Assembly: GCF_037094495.1 (NCBI RefSeq)
Contig: NZ_CP146612.1
Location: 1,364,001-1,428,000 of the forward strand
DNA: 64,000 nucleotides
Direction: 5' to 3'
From: Dehalogenimonas sp. W
GTDB taxonomy: Bacteria; Chloroflexota; Dehalococcoidia; Dehalococcoidales; Dehalococcoidaceae
A program made the translations under genes and the position numbers. Shown here piece after piece: positions 7,903 to 15,977 of this stretch. The notes beneath the pieces were generated by a model. It searched no databases and was not told where the DNA came from. It saw only the letters and a list, made by a program, of their open reading frames with translations. Position 1 is the stretch's first letter; the number at the start of each line of letters is the position of its first letter.

Positions 7903-8565
7903 ATGACGCAAATAAAGATCTGCGGCATCACGGATGTGGAAACCGCCGATTTATGCCGGCGGCTGGGGGCGGACTTCATCGGCCTGGTGTTTGCCGATTC
8001 TGCCCGGCAGATAACGCCGGAGCGGGCGATGCTGATTACCCATCACCTGCTGAATCAGCCGCGGCGGCCGAAGCTGGTGGGTGTATTTGTCAATGCCCCG
8101 GCCTATGAGGTCAACCGTATTGCCGAATACTGCCGGCTGGATCGGGTGCAGTTGTCCGGCGATGAGGATGAAGATTATTGCCGGCGGATGGCCAGGCCGG
8201 TTGTCCGGGCGCTGGGGGTGAGTCACGAGGCGACCGCTGAGGAGATTGAAGCCCGCCTGACGGCGGGGCCCCAGCAAATTCATCTGGTGGATGCGCGGGT
8301 GTCCGGGCGCTACGGCGGCTCCGGCGAGCGTTTTGACTGGGAATTGCTGGCGTACCTGAATCCGGCACTGCCGGTGATGGTGGCCGGGGGACTGAACCCG
8401 GAGAATGTGGGGACGCTCATCAGCCGCTACCGGCCGTGGGGGGTGGATGTTTCCAGCGGGGTTGAAAGCCACGGACATAAAGACCCGGCCAAAATAATGG
8501 CTTTTATCCGGGCGGTGCGGGAAGCCGATTCCGGATTGAGAGGAGTAAATAATGCTGCCAGATAA
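7903..8565 (+). CDS. trpF: Phosphoribosylanthranilate isomerase
   Basis: TrpF performs the Amadori rearrangement between TrpD and TrpC. The 220-residue protein carries the signature K-I-C-G-I-T with catalytic Cys7, the second acid in HLVDAR (about residue 126), and the phosphate-binding VAGGLNPEN and GVDVSSGVE segments. It is a separate enzyme, not the TrpC-TrpF fusion found in enterobacteria. Its last 14 bases overlap trpB. Confidence 0.96.
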   Translation: MTQIKICGITDVETADLCRRLGADFIGLVFADSARQITPERAMLITHHLLNQPRRPKLVGVFVNAPAYEVNRIAEYCRLDRVQLSGDEDEDYCRRMARPVVRALGVSHEATAEEIEARLTAGPQQIHLVDARVSGRYGGSGERFDWELLAYLNPALPVMVAGGLNPENVGTLISRYRPWGVDVSSGVESHGHKDPAKIMAFIRAVREADSGLRGVNNAAR

Positions 8566-9739
8566 CAGGGGCTATTTTGGGGATTACGGCGGGCGTTACG
8601 TTCCGGAGACGATTGTGCCGGCGCTGAGTGAGTTGGCGCGCGGCTATGAAGCGGTGAAAGCTGATGAAGCCTTTCACCGGGAACTGGAGCGGCTGCTGAC
8701 GGATTATGCCGGGCGGGCGACGCCGCTGTACTTTGCCGCCAACCTGACCGCCCGCTGCGGCGGGGCGAAAATCTATCTTAAGCGGGAAGACCTGGCCCAT
8801 ACCGGTTCTCATAAAATCAACAATGCCTTAGGCCAGGGACTTTTAGCCAAACGCCTGGGTAAACAGCGGATTATCGCCGAGACCGGCGCCGGGCAGCACG
8901 GAGTGGCGACCGCCGCCGTCTGCGCCATGCTGGGTCTGAAGGGCGTGGTTTATATGGGCGCGGAGGATGTTAAACGCCAGGCGCTGAATGTTTTCCGCAT
9001 GAAGCTGATGGGCACCGAGGTGGTGCCGGTGGAATCCGGGTCACGAACCCTGAAGGACGCCATCAATGAAGCCATGCGGGACTGGGTCAGCCATCCCGAT
9101 GACAGCTACTATCTTATCGGTTCGGTGGTGGGGCCGCACCCGTATCCGGTGATGGTGCGGGATTTTCAGGCGGTTATCGGGCGGGAAGCCCGGGCGCAGA
9201 TGCTGGCGGTGACCGGGGCGTTGCCGGACCAGGTAGTGGCCTGCGTCGGCGGCGGCAGCAACGCTATGGGTATATTCTATCCCTTCATTAACGATGCCGG
9301 CGTCAAACTGACCGGTGCTGAGGCCGGCGGGTCGGGACTGACTTCCGGGCACCACGCCGCGCCGCTGTCCGGCGGGCGGCCGGGGGTGCTGCACGGGGCG
9401 ATGTCTTACCTGATGCAGGACGCGCACGGTCAGGTGGCGGAAACCCATAGTATTTCCGCCGGTCTGGATTACCCGGGGGTCGGGCCGGAACACAGCTATC
9501 TGAAAGACAACCACCGCGCCGCCTATTTTGCGGTGAACGATACTGAGGCGCTGGCGGCCTTCCGGCTGCTGTCGGAGACCGAAGGCATCATGCCGGCCAT
9601 GGAATCAGCTCATGCCGTGGCCCAGGCGGCCAAAATGGCACCGACGATGAGCGCGGAGCAGACGATACTGGTTTGTCTGTCCGGGCGGGGAGATAAGGAC
9701 ATGGATATTGTAATGAACGCTCTGGGGGTGACGGCATGA
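8552..9739 (+). CDS. trpB: Tryptophan synthase beta chain
   Basis: TrpB condenses indole with serine using pyridoxal phosphate. The 395-residue chain matches the TrpB1 type that pairs with TrpA. It has [13 protein letters not shown] with the cofactor Lys88, the catalytic Glu110 in AETGAGQHG, and the phosphate-binding GGGSNAMG loop. GAGAGGAGTAA ahead of the ATG is the ribosome site. The gene ends in an ATGA overlap with trpA, consistent with equal synthesis of the alpha2beta2 complex. Confidence 0.97.
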   Translation: MLPDNRGYFGDYGGRYVPETIVPALSELARGYEAVKADEAFHRELERLLTDYAGRATPLYFAANLTARCGGAKIYLKREDLAHTGSHKINNALGQGLLAKRLGKQRIIAETGAGQHGVATAAVCAMLGLKGVVYMGAEDVKRQALNVFRMKLMGTEVVPVESGSRTLKDAINEAMRDWVSHPDDSYYLIGSVVGPHPYPVMVRDFQAVIGREARAQMLAVTGALPDQVVACVGGGSNAMGIFYPFINDAGVKLTGAEAGGSGLTSGHHAAPLSGGRPGVLHGAMSYLMQDAHGQVAETHSISAGLDYPGVGPEHSYLKDNHRAAYFAVNDTEALAAFRLLSETEGIMPAMESAHAVAQAAKMAPTMSAEQTILVCLSGRGDKDMDIVMNALGVTA

Positions 9740-10521
9740 ACGGAGTAACCGGTGCTTTCAGGCCGAAACATAAAACCCTGATCGGCTATCTGACGGTGGG
9801 CTATCCGGATATTGCGACCACGCTCAAGGCGGTGCCGCTGCTGGAAAAAGCCGGCTGTGACATGGTGGAACTGGGAATTCCTTTTTCCGACCCCATCGGG
9901 GATGGGCCGGTTATCCAGGCGGCCAGTTTTCAGGCGCTGGAAAACGGGGTGACGCCGGTGGATTGTATAGAACTGGCGCGGCAGTTAAGGCAGAAAGTGA
10001 ATATCCCCCTGGTATTTATGGGGTACTATAATCCTATCCTCAGCTACGGCCTTGTGGACTTTTGTCGTCAGAGCGCGACGGCCGGCGTCAACGGCCTGAT
10101 TGTGCCCGACCTCCCGCCGGACGAATCCGGGGCTTTGGACGCGGCGGCCGCGGATAACGGTCTGGACCTGATCCACCTGCTGGCGCCGACCAGTACCGCG
10201 GAGCGGATTGAGCTGGTGGCGGCTAAAAGCCGGGGCTTTATTTATCTGGTTTCGGTGGCCGGGGTCACCGGCGCCCGGGAAGGGGTGCCGGAATACCTGC
10301 CGGGTTTTGTGGCCCAGGTCAGGCGTCAGGCGTCTCAGCCGCTGGCTATCGGTTTCGGCGTGTCGTCACCGGCTCAGGCGGCGGCCATGGCCGGACTGGC
10401 CGACGGAGTGATTATCGGCAGCAAGCTAATTAAACTGATTGACGAAGATCCGTCTTTAGGGGGGCTGGAGACTTTTGTGCGGCAGGTCCGACAGGCGCTG
10501 GACGCGGCGGGTCCGGACTAA
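9736..10521 (+). CDS. trpA: Tryptophan synthase alpha chain
   Basis: TrpA cleaves indole-3-glycerol phosphate to indole, which is channelled to TrpB. The 261-residue TIM barrel has the catalytic Glu45 in [11 protein letters not shown] and Asp56 in IGDGP, with the phosphate loops near GFGVSSPAQ and IIGSKLI. It starts in a 4-base overlap with trpB and is the last gene of the operon. No clear intrinsic terminator follows. The spacer ahead of the next gene contains inverted repeats instead. Confidence 0.96.
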   Translation: MNGVTGAFRPKHKTLIGYLTVGYPDIATTLKAVPLLEKAGCDMVELGIPFSDPIGDGPVIQAASFQALENGVTPVDCIELARQLRQKVNIPLVFMGYYNPILSYGLVDFCRQSATAGVNGLIVPDLPPDESGALDAAAADNGLDLIHLLAPTSTAERIELVAAKSRGFIYLVSVAGVTGAREGVPEYLPGFVAQVRRQASQPLAIGFGVSSPAQAAAMAGLADGVIIGSKLIKLIDEDPSLGGLETFVRQVRQALDAAGPD

Positions 10522-10557
10522 AGTCACCGGTCGGCGGCGGCGCGTGCCTGAGGGTAA

Positions 10558-10575
10558 CTGGTACGATAGTACCAG
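10558..10575. repeat. Inverted repeat CTGGTAC-GATA-GTACCAG in the trpA downstream spacer
   Basis: The arms of 7 bases are perfect. A second weaker copy of the same theme (GGTAC-TAAG-GTACT) lies at 10590-10604, and further TATAGT/ACTATA-like motifs lie at 10635-10682. The cluster sits between trpA and the sensor-kinase gene. It may be an operator array for the kinase gene, or a weak transcript end for the trp operon. Confidence 0.45.
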
Positions 10576-10715
10576 GTAAGCGGCAAAATGGTACTAAGGT
10601 ACTATGCCAAATCCACCCGAAAATGGCCGCATATAGTCAGATAGTATTATAGACAGCGGCAGCCGGGGCATACTATAGTGTTACTCAGTGACAATTGACC
10701 AAATAGACCACCTTG

Positions 10716-11834
10716 ATGGGACGGACCCGGCGGATGTGTAAATTCCGTCGGTCAGATGATGCCTTGCGCTATGCCGCTGAAGAGTGGCGCAGCACCTTTG
10801 ATTCCATTACCGACCCCATCTCCATTCATGACACTGATTACCGCATTACCCGATTGAATAAGGCTTTTGCCGCGGCTTATGCCGGCGGCGACATTGCCGC
10901 CTGTCTGGGGCAGCGTTGCTACGAGGTGATTCACGGCACCGCTGCGCCGCCGGAAGACTGTCCGCACCGGAAGGTCATGGAAGAGCGGCAACCGGTTAAT
11001 ACGGAGCACTATGATGTGGCCGGTGACCGCTTTCTGGATGTTTCCGTGTCGCCGATAATCGGCGAAGACGACCGTGTGTCCGGCGTGGTTCATATAATCC
11101 GCGATATTACCGAGCGCAAGCGGATGGAAGAAAATCTGATTGTTACCGACCGCATGGTGTCGCTGGGTGAGATGGCCTCCGGACTGGCTCACGAAGTTAA
11201 TAATCCGCTGACCGGCGTCATCGGCTTCGCTCAGCTGGTCCTGAGCGACCCGCGATTGCCGGCGGGGTTGAAGAGTGACCTGGAGATGGTCAGCAGTGAA
11301 GCCCGGCGGGCAGCGGAAGTGGTGCAAAAAATGCTCAATTTTGCCCGGGGCGGCAGTGCCTCAGTCGGCTCGGTGGACGTTAACCAGACCCTGTTGAATG
11401 TCGTCCGGCTGCGGGAATATGAGCTGAGAGCCAATAATATCACGGTGGACAAGCGCCTGACGCTGTCGCTGCCGCAGGTCAATGCTGATGCCATGGAGTT
11501 GCAACAGGTCTTTGTAAACCTGATTATCAATGCCGAATATTTTATGGATAAATATCACCGCGGCGGGCAACTGGAGTTGACCACCGAAGAGGGTGAAGGG
11601 GTGGTGCGGATTATCATCGCCGATGACGGACCGGGCATTGCTCCGGATAAGCTGGCCCAGATATTCTCGCCGTTTTTTACGACTAAAGACTTCGGTCAGG
11701 GAACCGGATTAGGATTGTCTATCTGCCGGGGTATTGTGACGCGCCACGGCGGCACCATCCGCGCGGAGAGCGAAGCCGGCTCCGGGGCGCGGTTTATCAT
11801 TGAGTTCCCGGTAGCTGAGGTGACTGAGGCCTGA
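10716..11834 (+). CDS. Orphan PAS-domain sensor histidine kinase (soluble)
   Basis: The 372-residue protein has a PAS domain (residues about 24-135) with C-Y-E-V-I-H-G and a following C-P-H pair, then a HisKA domain with phospho-acceptor His159 in GLAHEVNNPL, and a HATPase domain with NLIINAE (N box), ADDGPGI (G1), F-F-T-T-K (F box) and GTGLGLSI (G2). There is no membrane segment, so it senses an internal signal. The H-E-x-N-N-P-L type is common in NtrB/ZraS-like kinases. No response regulator is adjacent. The ribosome site is poor and ATG 10734 is an alternative start. Confidence 0.9.
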   Translation: MGRTRRMCKFRRSDDALRYAAEEWRSTFDSITDPISIHDTDYRITRLNKAFAAAYAGGDIAACLGQRCYEVIHGTAAPPEDCPHRKVMEERQPVNTEHYDVAGDRFLDVSVSPIIGEDDRVSGVVHIIRDITERKRMEENLIVTDRMVSLGEMASGLAHEVNNPLTGVIGFAQLVLSDPRLPAGLKSDLEMVSSEARRAAEVVQKMLNFARGGSASVGSVDVNQTLLNVVRLREYELRANNITVDKRLTLSLPQVNADAMELQQVFVNLIINAEYFMDKYHRGGQLELTTEEGEGVVRIIIADDGPGIAPDKLAQIFSPFFTTKDFGQGTGLGLSICRGIVTRHGGTIRAESEAGSGARFIIEFPVAEVTEA

Positions 11835-11855
11835 CGGCTCCCGGTGCGGGGCGAT

Positions 11856-12095
11856 TTATTCTATCGGGATGACTTCTCCGCAGTGGGGACACTTGATGGT
11901 GGTGCGGAAAAAAGCCTGATACTCAGCCACGATGCCGTTTTGCGGAAAGACGGCGTAGCGGGTACCGATCTTATCCTGGGCCAGTTTGATGGCCTTGGCT
12001 TTGGCCTGTTCAAAATCCCCTACAAAATCCAGGCGGGTTACCGTCTTGGGAGAGTAGCTGGTTTCTACGATTTCGTACTGGCGCTCGTCGGTCAT
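11856..12095 (-). CDS. Small protein with C-terminal CPHC zinc-knuckle motif
   Basis: The 79-residue product starts at ATG 12095, 6 bases after GGGAGG. An upstream ATG at 12110 lacks a ribosome site. Most of it is a single alpha/beta unit (DFEQAKAKAIKLAQDKIG, then RYAVFPQNG). The last residues are K-C-P-H-C-G-E, half of a zinc ribbon. The gene faces the kinase gene tail to tail, 21 bases apart. No characterised family is recognised. Dimerisation through the half-ribbon is possible but speculative. Confidence 0.7.
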   Translation of the reverse strand: MTDERQYEIVETSYSPKTVTRLDFVGDFEQAKAKAIKLAQDKIGTRYAVFPQNGIVAEYQAFFRTTIKCPHCGEVIPIE

Positions 12096-12168
12096 AAAAC
12101 CTCCCGGCAAATTAATCTGCCGGTAATGATTATAGGCCAGTGCCGGATAAAAATAAATAGCGGATTTT

Positions 12169-12226
12169 TAGCTTTCAGCAGTCAGCCTTCAGGTGTCAGC
12201 TTTCAGTAAGCAGTAAACGGTAAACG
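12169..12226. repeat. Degenerate CAGCTTTCAG-type short repeats
   Basis: Partial copies of a TCAGCTTTCAG/TCAGCCTTCAG unit and AGTAAACGGTAAACG follow one another in the spacer upstream of the C39-like gene. Such degenerate short tandem repeats are common in intergenic DNA and no coding or structural role is evident. Confidence 0.45.
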
Positions 12227-12235
12227 CTTCGGCTT

Positions 12236-12264
12236 TTGACTTGCCCGGGACTATGAGCTAATCT
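12236..12264 (+). promoter_or_regulatory. Promoter of the C39-like gene, duplicate of the arsR promoter
   Basis: TTGACT (12236-12241) and TAATCT (12259-12264) are 17 bases apart. From 12236 to 12287 the sequence is identical at 43 of 52 positions to 12907-12958, which contains the arsR promoter and operator, with no gaps. The operator half-sites are less symmetric here (ATCTGC and GCATGG). This suggests weaker binding by the same repressor. Confidence 0.7.
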
Positions 12265-12347
12265 GCGGAAACAAGCATGGAGGCAGGCCGGTATGGGGAA
12301 CCTTGATCAGGTTGAACCGGTCTGATGAATCGGAGGGTGCGGTGACG

Positions 12348-12878
12348 ATGATTAATATGCCCGGCGGCCGGCAATCATTTGATTTTGATTGCGGCCCGAA
12401 AGCCCTCCAGTTGGTGCTGGCATATTATGGGGTTGATATCCGGGAAGACCAACTGCTGCTGAAACTCAACGCCGATCATCTGGGTACTCAGGTGACAGAC
12501 ATGGCGGATATGGCCCGGTCACTGGGTTTTATCGTGGAGGCCCGTTGTGACGTAACTATTGGGGAAATCAAGAGATACGTTGATGCCCAACAACCGGTCA
12601 TCGTCCTGGTTCAGGCGTGGGCTGATAAATATATGAGCCTGGATGACTGGCGGCAGACTGAAGAGCATGGTCATTATGTGGTTGTTATCGGATATGATGG
12701 ACGCACCATCTTGTTTGAAGACCCGGCTACTTTCGGCAATACCTGGCTGACGGAACGGGAATTCCTTGCGCGCTGGCACGACATTGACCCGGTTACCGGT
12801 GAAAAACTCAATCGGTTCGCCATGATACTCGGTGGTAAACCGCCGGCACCGCCTCTGGTGCCGCAGCATATGGACTAG
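12348..12878 (+). CDS. C39-like (papain-fold) cysteine peptidase
   Basis: The 176-residue protein matches the peptidase C39-like fold. Candidate nucleophile Cys15 lies in DFDCGPKAL, His109 in EEHGHYVVVIGYD and an acidic residue Asp125 in FEDPATFG. There is no signal peptide and no ABC-transporter fusion, so it is probably a cytoplasmic protease or a related cysteine amidase. The ATG at 12348 follows GGAGGG (12332-12337). GTG 12342 is possible but too close to that site. Its promoter is a copy of the arsR promoter, placing it in the metalloid regulon. The substrate is unknown. Confidence 0.8.
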   Translation: MINMPGGRQSFDFDCGPKALQLVLAYYGVDIREDQLLLKLNADHLGTQVTDMADMARSLGFIVEARCDVTIGEIKRYVDAQQPVIVLVQAWADKYMSLDDWRQTEEHGHYVVVIGYDGRTILFEDPATFGNTWLTEREFLARWHDIDPVTGEKLNRFAMILGGKPPAPPLVPQHMD

Positions 12879-12906
12879 CCGGCCGGCACAGCCCGGCACC
12901 ACTGAA

Positions 12907-12935
12907 TTGACTAACCCGGAACTATCTGCTAATAT
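12907..12935 (+). promoter_or_regulatory. arsR promoter
   Basis: TTGACT at 12907-12912 and TAATAT at 12930-12935 are separated by exactly 17 bases. The -10 box overlaps the operator-like inverted repeat, so a bound repressor would block RNA polymerase. Confidence 0.75.
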
Positions 12936-12951
12936 GCGGAAATAAGCATAT
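12932..12951. promoter_or_regulatory. ArsR/SmtB-type operator
   Basis: ATATGC at 12932-12937 and GCATAT at 12946-12951 form a perfect inverted repeat with an 8-base spacer, the layout of ArsR/SmtB family operators. It lies over the -10 box and 12 bases upstream of the arsR start, consistent with autorepression released by metalloid binding. Confidence 0.7.
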
Positions 12952-12963
12952 AGGCAGGTGGCC

Positions 12964-13359
12964 ATGAAGAACCTGGTGGAAATTTTTAAATCCTTATCCG
13001 ACAGCACCCGTTTGCGTATCCTGAATCTGCTCATTGAACGGGAATGCTGTGTCTGCGAGGTGGTGCAGGCGCTGGGTATTTCTCAGACGCGGGCTTCCCG
13101 CAATCTGTCCCAACTTTATGATGCCGGACTGCTGGAACAGCGGCGCGAGGGGTTATGGGTGATTTATTATCCGGCGCCGCAGACCCTCAACGATTATCGG
13201 GATTTGATCATCCGGGCGGTGGGTCAGGGCCTGGAAAATAATGAACAAGCCGCCGCCGACCGCCGCCGCTTGCGGGGCAGCGCCCGCTTGTGTCCGCCCG
13301 GCGACACTATTTCACCACCAACCGGCAGCACGCCTCACCCGGGCAGTGTCCGATGTTAG
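12964..13359 (+). CDS. arsR: ArsR-family metalloid-responsive repressor
   Basis: The 131-residue winged-helix protein has the ArsR core (LSDSTRLRILNLL, then ISQTRASRNLSQLYDAGLL and the wing LWVIYY). E-C-C-V-C-E (Cys28, 29 and 31) sits at the start of the recognition region where E. coli ArsR has its As(III)-binding ELCVC motif. The C-terminus is longer than usual, Pro/Gly-rich and with extra Cys residues, perhaps an added ligand site. The ATG at 12964 follows AGGCAGGTGG. It heads the resistance operon and probably represses both itself and the C39-like gene. Confidence 0.88.
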   Translation: MKNLVEIFKSLSDSTRLRILNLLIERECCVCEVVQALGISQTRASRNLSQLYDAGLLEQRREGLWVIYYPAPQTLNDYRDLIIRAVGQGLENNEQAAADRRRLRGSARLCPPGDTISPPTGSTPHPGSVRC

Positions 13360-13401
13360 AGAATCCCAAATTTACCGGTTCTGAATCATTCAAGGAGTAA
13401 T

Positions 13402-13884
13402 ATGAGCAGCAACGCCCTTATCTTCATCTCCGCCGCCGCCGCTTTGTCGTTGGTCTCTTTTATCCTGGACCGCGATAAAACCATGCTGGGATTCAAGAAA
13501 GGCTGGCAGATGTTCCGCAAACTGCTGCTGCCGTTTTTGAATATCCTGATTATCGTCAGCATTGCCCTGTATTTAATTCCGCCGAGTGCGATTAATGAGT
13601 ATCTGGGCGCCGAGTCCGGTATCCTGGGCTACTTTATTGCAGCCACTGTTGGCTCCATTACGCTTATTCCGGCTTTTATTTCCTATCCTATCGCCGCGGG
13701 GCTGTTGCAGCAGGGGGCCGGATACGCGGTAGTGGCGACTTTTATGACAACGTTGATGATGGTGGGTGTGGTTACTCTGCCGCTGGAAATCCGCTATCTG
13801 GGGCGTCGCGTCGCCATTACCCGTAATGCGCTCAATTTTGTGGCCGCCGTCATTGTTGGACTGGCAGTAGGAGTCATCTTGTGA
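13402..13884 (+). CDS. Half-size permease, first of a pair
   Basis: The 160-residue protein has about five hydrophobic segments and a region (GSITLIPAFISYPIAAGLL) that resembles the conserved core of the DUF318/COG0701 permease family, to which the methylarsenite exporter ArsP belongs. At half the usual size it probably pairs with the next gene, which starts inside its stop codon (GTGA overlap). A CAAGGAG site precedes the ATG. The location directly behind arsR suggests export of an arsenical or related compound. The substrate is not shown by the sequence. Confidence 0.75.
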   Translation: MSSNALIFISAAAALSLVSFILDRDKTMLGFKKGWQMFRKLLLPFLNILIIVSIALYLIPPSAINEYLGAESGILGYFIAATVGSITLIPAFISYPIAAGLLQQGAGYAVVATFMTTLMMVGVVTLPLEIRYLGRRVAITRNALNFVAAVIVGLAVGVIL

Positions 13885-14438
13885 AACAACTGGCAAAAAA
13901 ATATCAGGCTTATGTCTGGATTGCCGCCTTTGCGGTGGCCATGATTGCCTCATTTGCGGTCGGTTTTAACCCCGGCACCACGGTTTTTACCAATTTCCGG
14001 GTTTCTTTGGTGGAAATGCTGTCTTTCCTGCCGTTTTTGTTCATTATTGTCGGCTTATTTGATGTCTGGGTGCCCAAGGAGAAGATTCAAAAGCATATCG
14101 GTCATGAGTCCGGCATCAAGGGTATCGCCCTGGTGGTCCTGCTGGCGATGCTTCAGGCCGGGCCGCTGTACGGGGCCTTTCCGATAGCCTATATCCTGTA
14201 TAAGAAAGGTATCAGCCCCCGCAATCTGTTTATTTACCTGGGAGCCTTCTCTTCTTTGAAGATTCCGATGCTGGGTATTGAAATCGGCTATCTGGGCATA
14301 GAATTTACCTTAGCCAGGACGCTGATTTCCCTGCCGCTCTTTATTGCCATCGGTTACCTGATGGAGCGCTTCCTTAAAGGCCGGCAGTTTGAAGTTTTTG
14401 ACGGCGGCAATAACGCCAGTCCTAAAGCAGGGGCCTGA
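13881..14438 (+). CDS. Half-size permease, second of a pair
   Basis: The 185-residue membrane protein has about five helices and the motif AGPLYGAFPIAYILYKKG, which resembles the second conserved core of DUF318-type permeases. The GTG start overlaps the stop of the previous gene by 4 bases, indicating coupled synthesis of a two-subunit transporter. The C-terminus is polar. A split permease pair of this kind occurs in other anaerobes (from memory). Its role in this island is inferred from position. Confidence 0.72.
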   Translation: MKQLAKKYQAYVWIAAFAVAMIASFAVGFNPGTTVFTNFRVSLVEMLSFLPFLFIIVGLFDVWVPKEKIQKHIGHESGIKGIALVVLLAMLQAGPLYGAFPIAYILYKKGISPRNLFIYLGAFSSLKIPMLGIEIGYLGIEFTLARTLISLPLFIAIGYLMERFLKGRQFEVFDGGNNASPKAGA

Positions 14439-14480
14439 CATGACGCTGGTTTTACCGAAAAACGGGGAAGAAATTAACTG

Positions 14481-15551
14481 ATGAGACAAACCGATGCCGG
14501 TTGCCCGAGCACGCTGTCCTTCCTGGACCGGTTCCTGACACTGTGGATATTTATGGCGATGGCCGCCGGTGTCGGGTTGAGCTTCTTTCTGCCGGAATTC
14601 GGCAGTTTCATCAATTCCCTGTCGGTGGGGACAACCTCAATTCCCATTGCGGTGGGTTTGATTCTGATGATGTACCCGCCGTTAGCCAAGGTGAAATACG
14701 AAGAACTGGGCAAGGTCTTCCGCAACTGGAAGGTGCTCAGCCTCTCGCTGGTGCAGAACTGGATTATCGGTCCCATTCTGATGTTTGCGCTGGCAATCAT
14801 GTTTCTGGCGGATTTTCCGGAGTATATGGTCGGCCTGATCATGATCGGGCTGGCGCGCTGTATTGCCATGGTCATTGTGTGGAACGAACTGGCCAAAGGC
14901 GATTCCGAATACGCCGCCGGGCTGGTGGCTTTCAATTCCATTTTCCAGATTTTGTTTTTCTCGGTTTACGCCTATGTTTTTATTACCGTCGCACCGCAAT
15001 GGTTCGGGCTGGGCGGCGCTATCGTGGATATCAGCATCGGGGAGATTGCCCGCAGTGTACTGATTTATCTGGGTATTCCGTTCTTTGGCGGCATGCTGAC
15101 CCGCTACATTCTGCTCAAACAAAAGGGACGGGAATGGTATGAAACGCGTTTTATCCCCCGCATCAGCCCGGTTACCCTGATTGCGCTGCTTTTTACCATT
15201 ATCGTGATGTTTTCGCTCAAGGGCGATGTTATCGTGGAACTGCCGCTGGATGTGCTGCGCATCGCGTTACCGCTGCTAATTTACTTTGTGGTGATGTTTC
15301 TGGTCAGCTTTTATATGGGACGGCGCATCGGCGCCGACTATCATCAAACGGCAGCCATATCATTTACCGCGGCGTCTAATAACTTTGAACTGGCCATTGC
15401 GGTGGCCATCGGGGTGTTCGGCATCGGTTCCGGTGTGGCGTTCGCTGCTGTTATCGGGCCGCTGGTGGAAGTCCCGGTGCTGATCAGTTTAGTCAACCTG
15501 GCGCTCTATTTCCAACGGCGATATTTTAAGCCGGCACCAGTAATAAATTAA
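14481..15551 (+). CDS. arsB: ACR3-family arsenite efflux transporter
   Basis: The 356-residue protein has about ten membrane helices and ACR3 hallmarks. These are the N-terminal [18 protein letters not shown], the essential membrane Cys127 in [16 protein letters not shown], and the C-terminal [20 protein letters not shown] with a following [11 protein letters not shown]3 exports As(OH)3 and, in some members, antimonite, driven by proton motive force. It is part of the arsR operon, 42 bases after the permease pair. The symbol arsB is used here in the broad sense. Acr3 is the stricter family name. Confidence 0.93.
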   Translation: MRQTDAGCPSTLSFLDRFLTLWIFMAMAAGVGLSFFLPEFGSFINSLSVGTTSIPIAVGLILMMYPPLAKVKYEELGKVFRNWKVLSLSLVQNWIIGPILMFALAIMFLADFPEYMVGLIMIGLARCIAMVIVWNELAKGDSEYAAGLVAFNSIFQILFFSVYAYVFITVAPQWFGLGGAIVDISIGEIARSVLIYLGIPFFGGMLTRYILLKQKGREWYETRFIPRISPVTLIALLFTIIVMFSLKGDVIVELPLDVLRIALPLLIYFVVMFLVSFYMGRRIGADYHQTAAISFTAASNNFELAIAVAIGVFGIGSGVAFAAVIGPLVEVPVLISLVNLALYFQRRYFKPAPVIN

Positions 15552-15572
15552 TTTAGAAGGAGATAAACCAAA

Positions 15573-15905
15573 ATGTCCCAACAACAAGCCAACATCATTG
15601 TCTATCCTACCCCGGCCGGGGCGTCTTGCTGAGGGCCTAAAGGACAATCGTCGGAGACGATTGACGCGATTAAAAAAGCCGTTGAGGGCGTGCTCGGGGG
15701 CAGTGCTGAAGTTATTGATATTGAAACCATTGATGCCGATGCTGCGGAATTTGCCCCGGTGGTTGAGGCCTTCAACCGTTACGGTATCTGGGCGCTGCCC
15801 GTGGTGACGCTGGACGGCAAAGTGGTTTCAGTGGGTATCACCGCGCCGGAGCAAATAGCATCTGCTGTGAAGCAGGAAATCGGGCAGACTTCCCAGGCCG
15901 GCTGA
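15573..15905 (+). CDS. Thioredoxin-fold protein read through UGA: candidate selenoprotein
   Basis: The frame starts at ATG 15573 (AAGGAG at 15557-15562) and meets TGA at 15630-15632 after Cys19. It then continues in the same frame for 91 codons to the TGA at 15903. If the first UGA encodes selenocysteine, the 110-residue product has a Cys-Sec pair (A-S-C-U-G-P) after the first strand NIIVYPTP, at the active-site position of a thioredoxin fold. It would also have the cis-Pro strand ALPVVTL near residue 75. A SECIS-like hairpin follows at the right distance. It lies between the ACR3 and ArsP-like exporter genes, suggesting a redox or metal-delivery role. It resembles what I remember as SaoT-type thioredoxin-like (seleno)proteins, unverified. 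Confidence 0.82.
15630..15663 (+). promoter_or_regulatory. UGA codon and bacterial SECIS-like hairpin
   Basis: TGA at 15630-15632 is followed by 12 bases and then a perfect 8-bp stem (15645-15652 with 15656-15663) closed by the triloop GGA. The loop begins with G and starts 20 bases after the UGA. This is within the spacing and shape expected of bacterial SECIS elements recognised by SelB. Confidence 0.8.
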
Positions 15906-15977
15906 CGGATAGAAAGGTGCTGTTCAGGCAAATCAATATGACTTCAAACGTCTCTTTAGCACGGTAGGGAACCACGC

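Noticed and set aside
11844-12209. 121-codon plus-strand frame opposite the CPHC protein gene
   Set aside because: It is the complementary reading of the minus-strand gene, which has a strong ribosome site and a clear zinc motif.
12170-12215. CRISPR-like array
   Set aside because: The repeated units are short, degenerate and without spacers of constant length, so they are simple intergenic repeats.
15690-15905. Short independent gene made only of the part after the in-frame TGA
   Set aside because: It lacks a ribosome site and the first strand of the thioredoxin fold. The frame before the TGA has a good ribosome site and is in phase, so one UGA-read-through gene explains both parts better.
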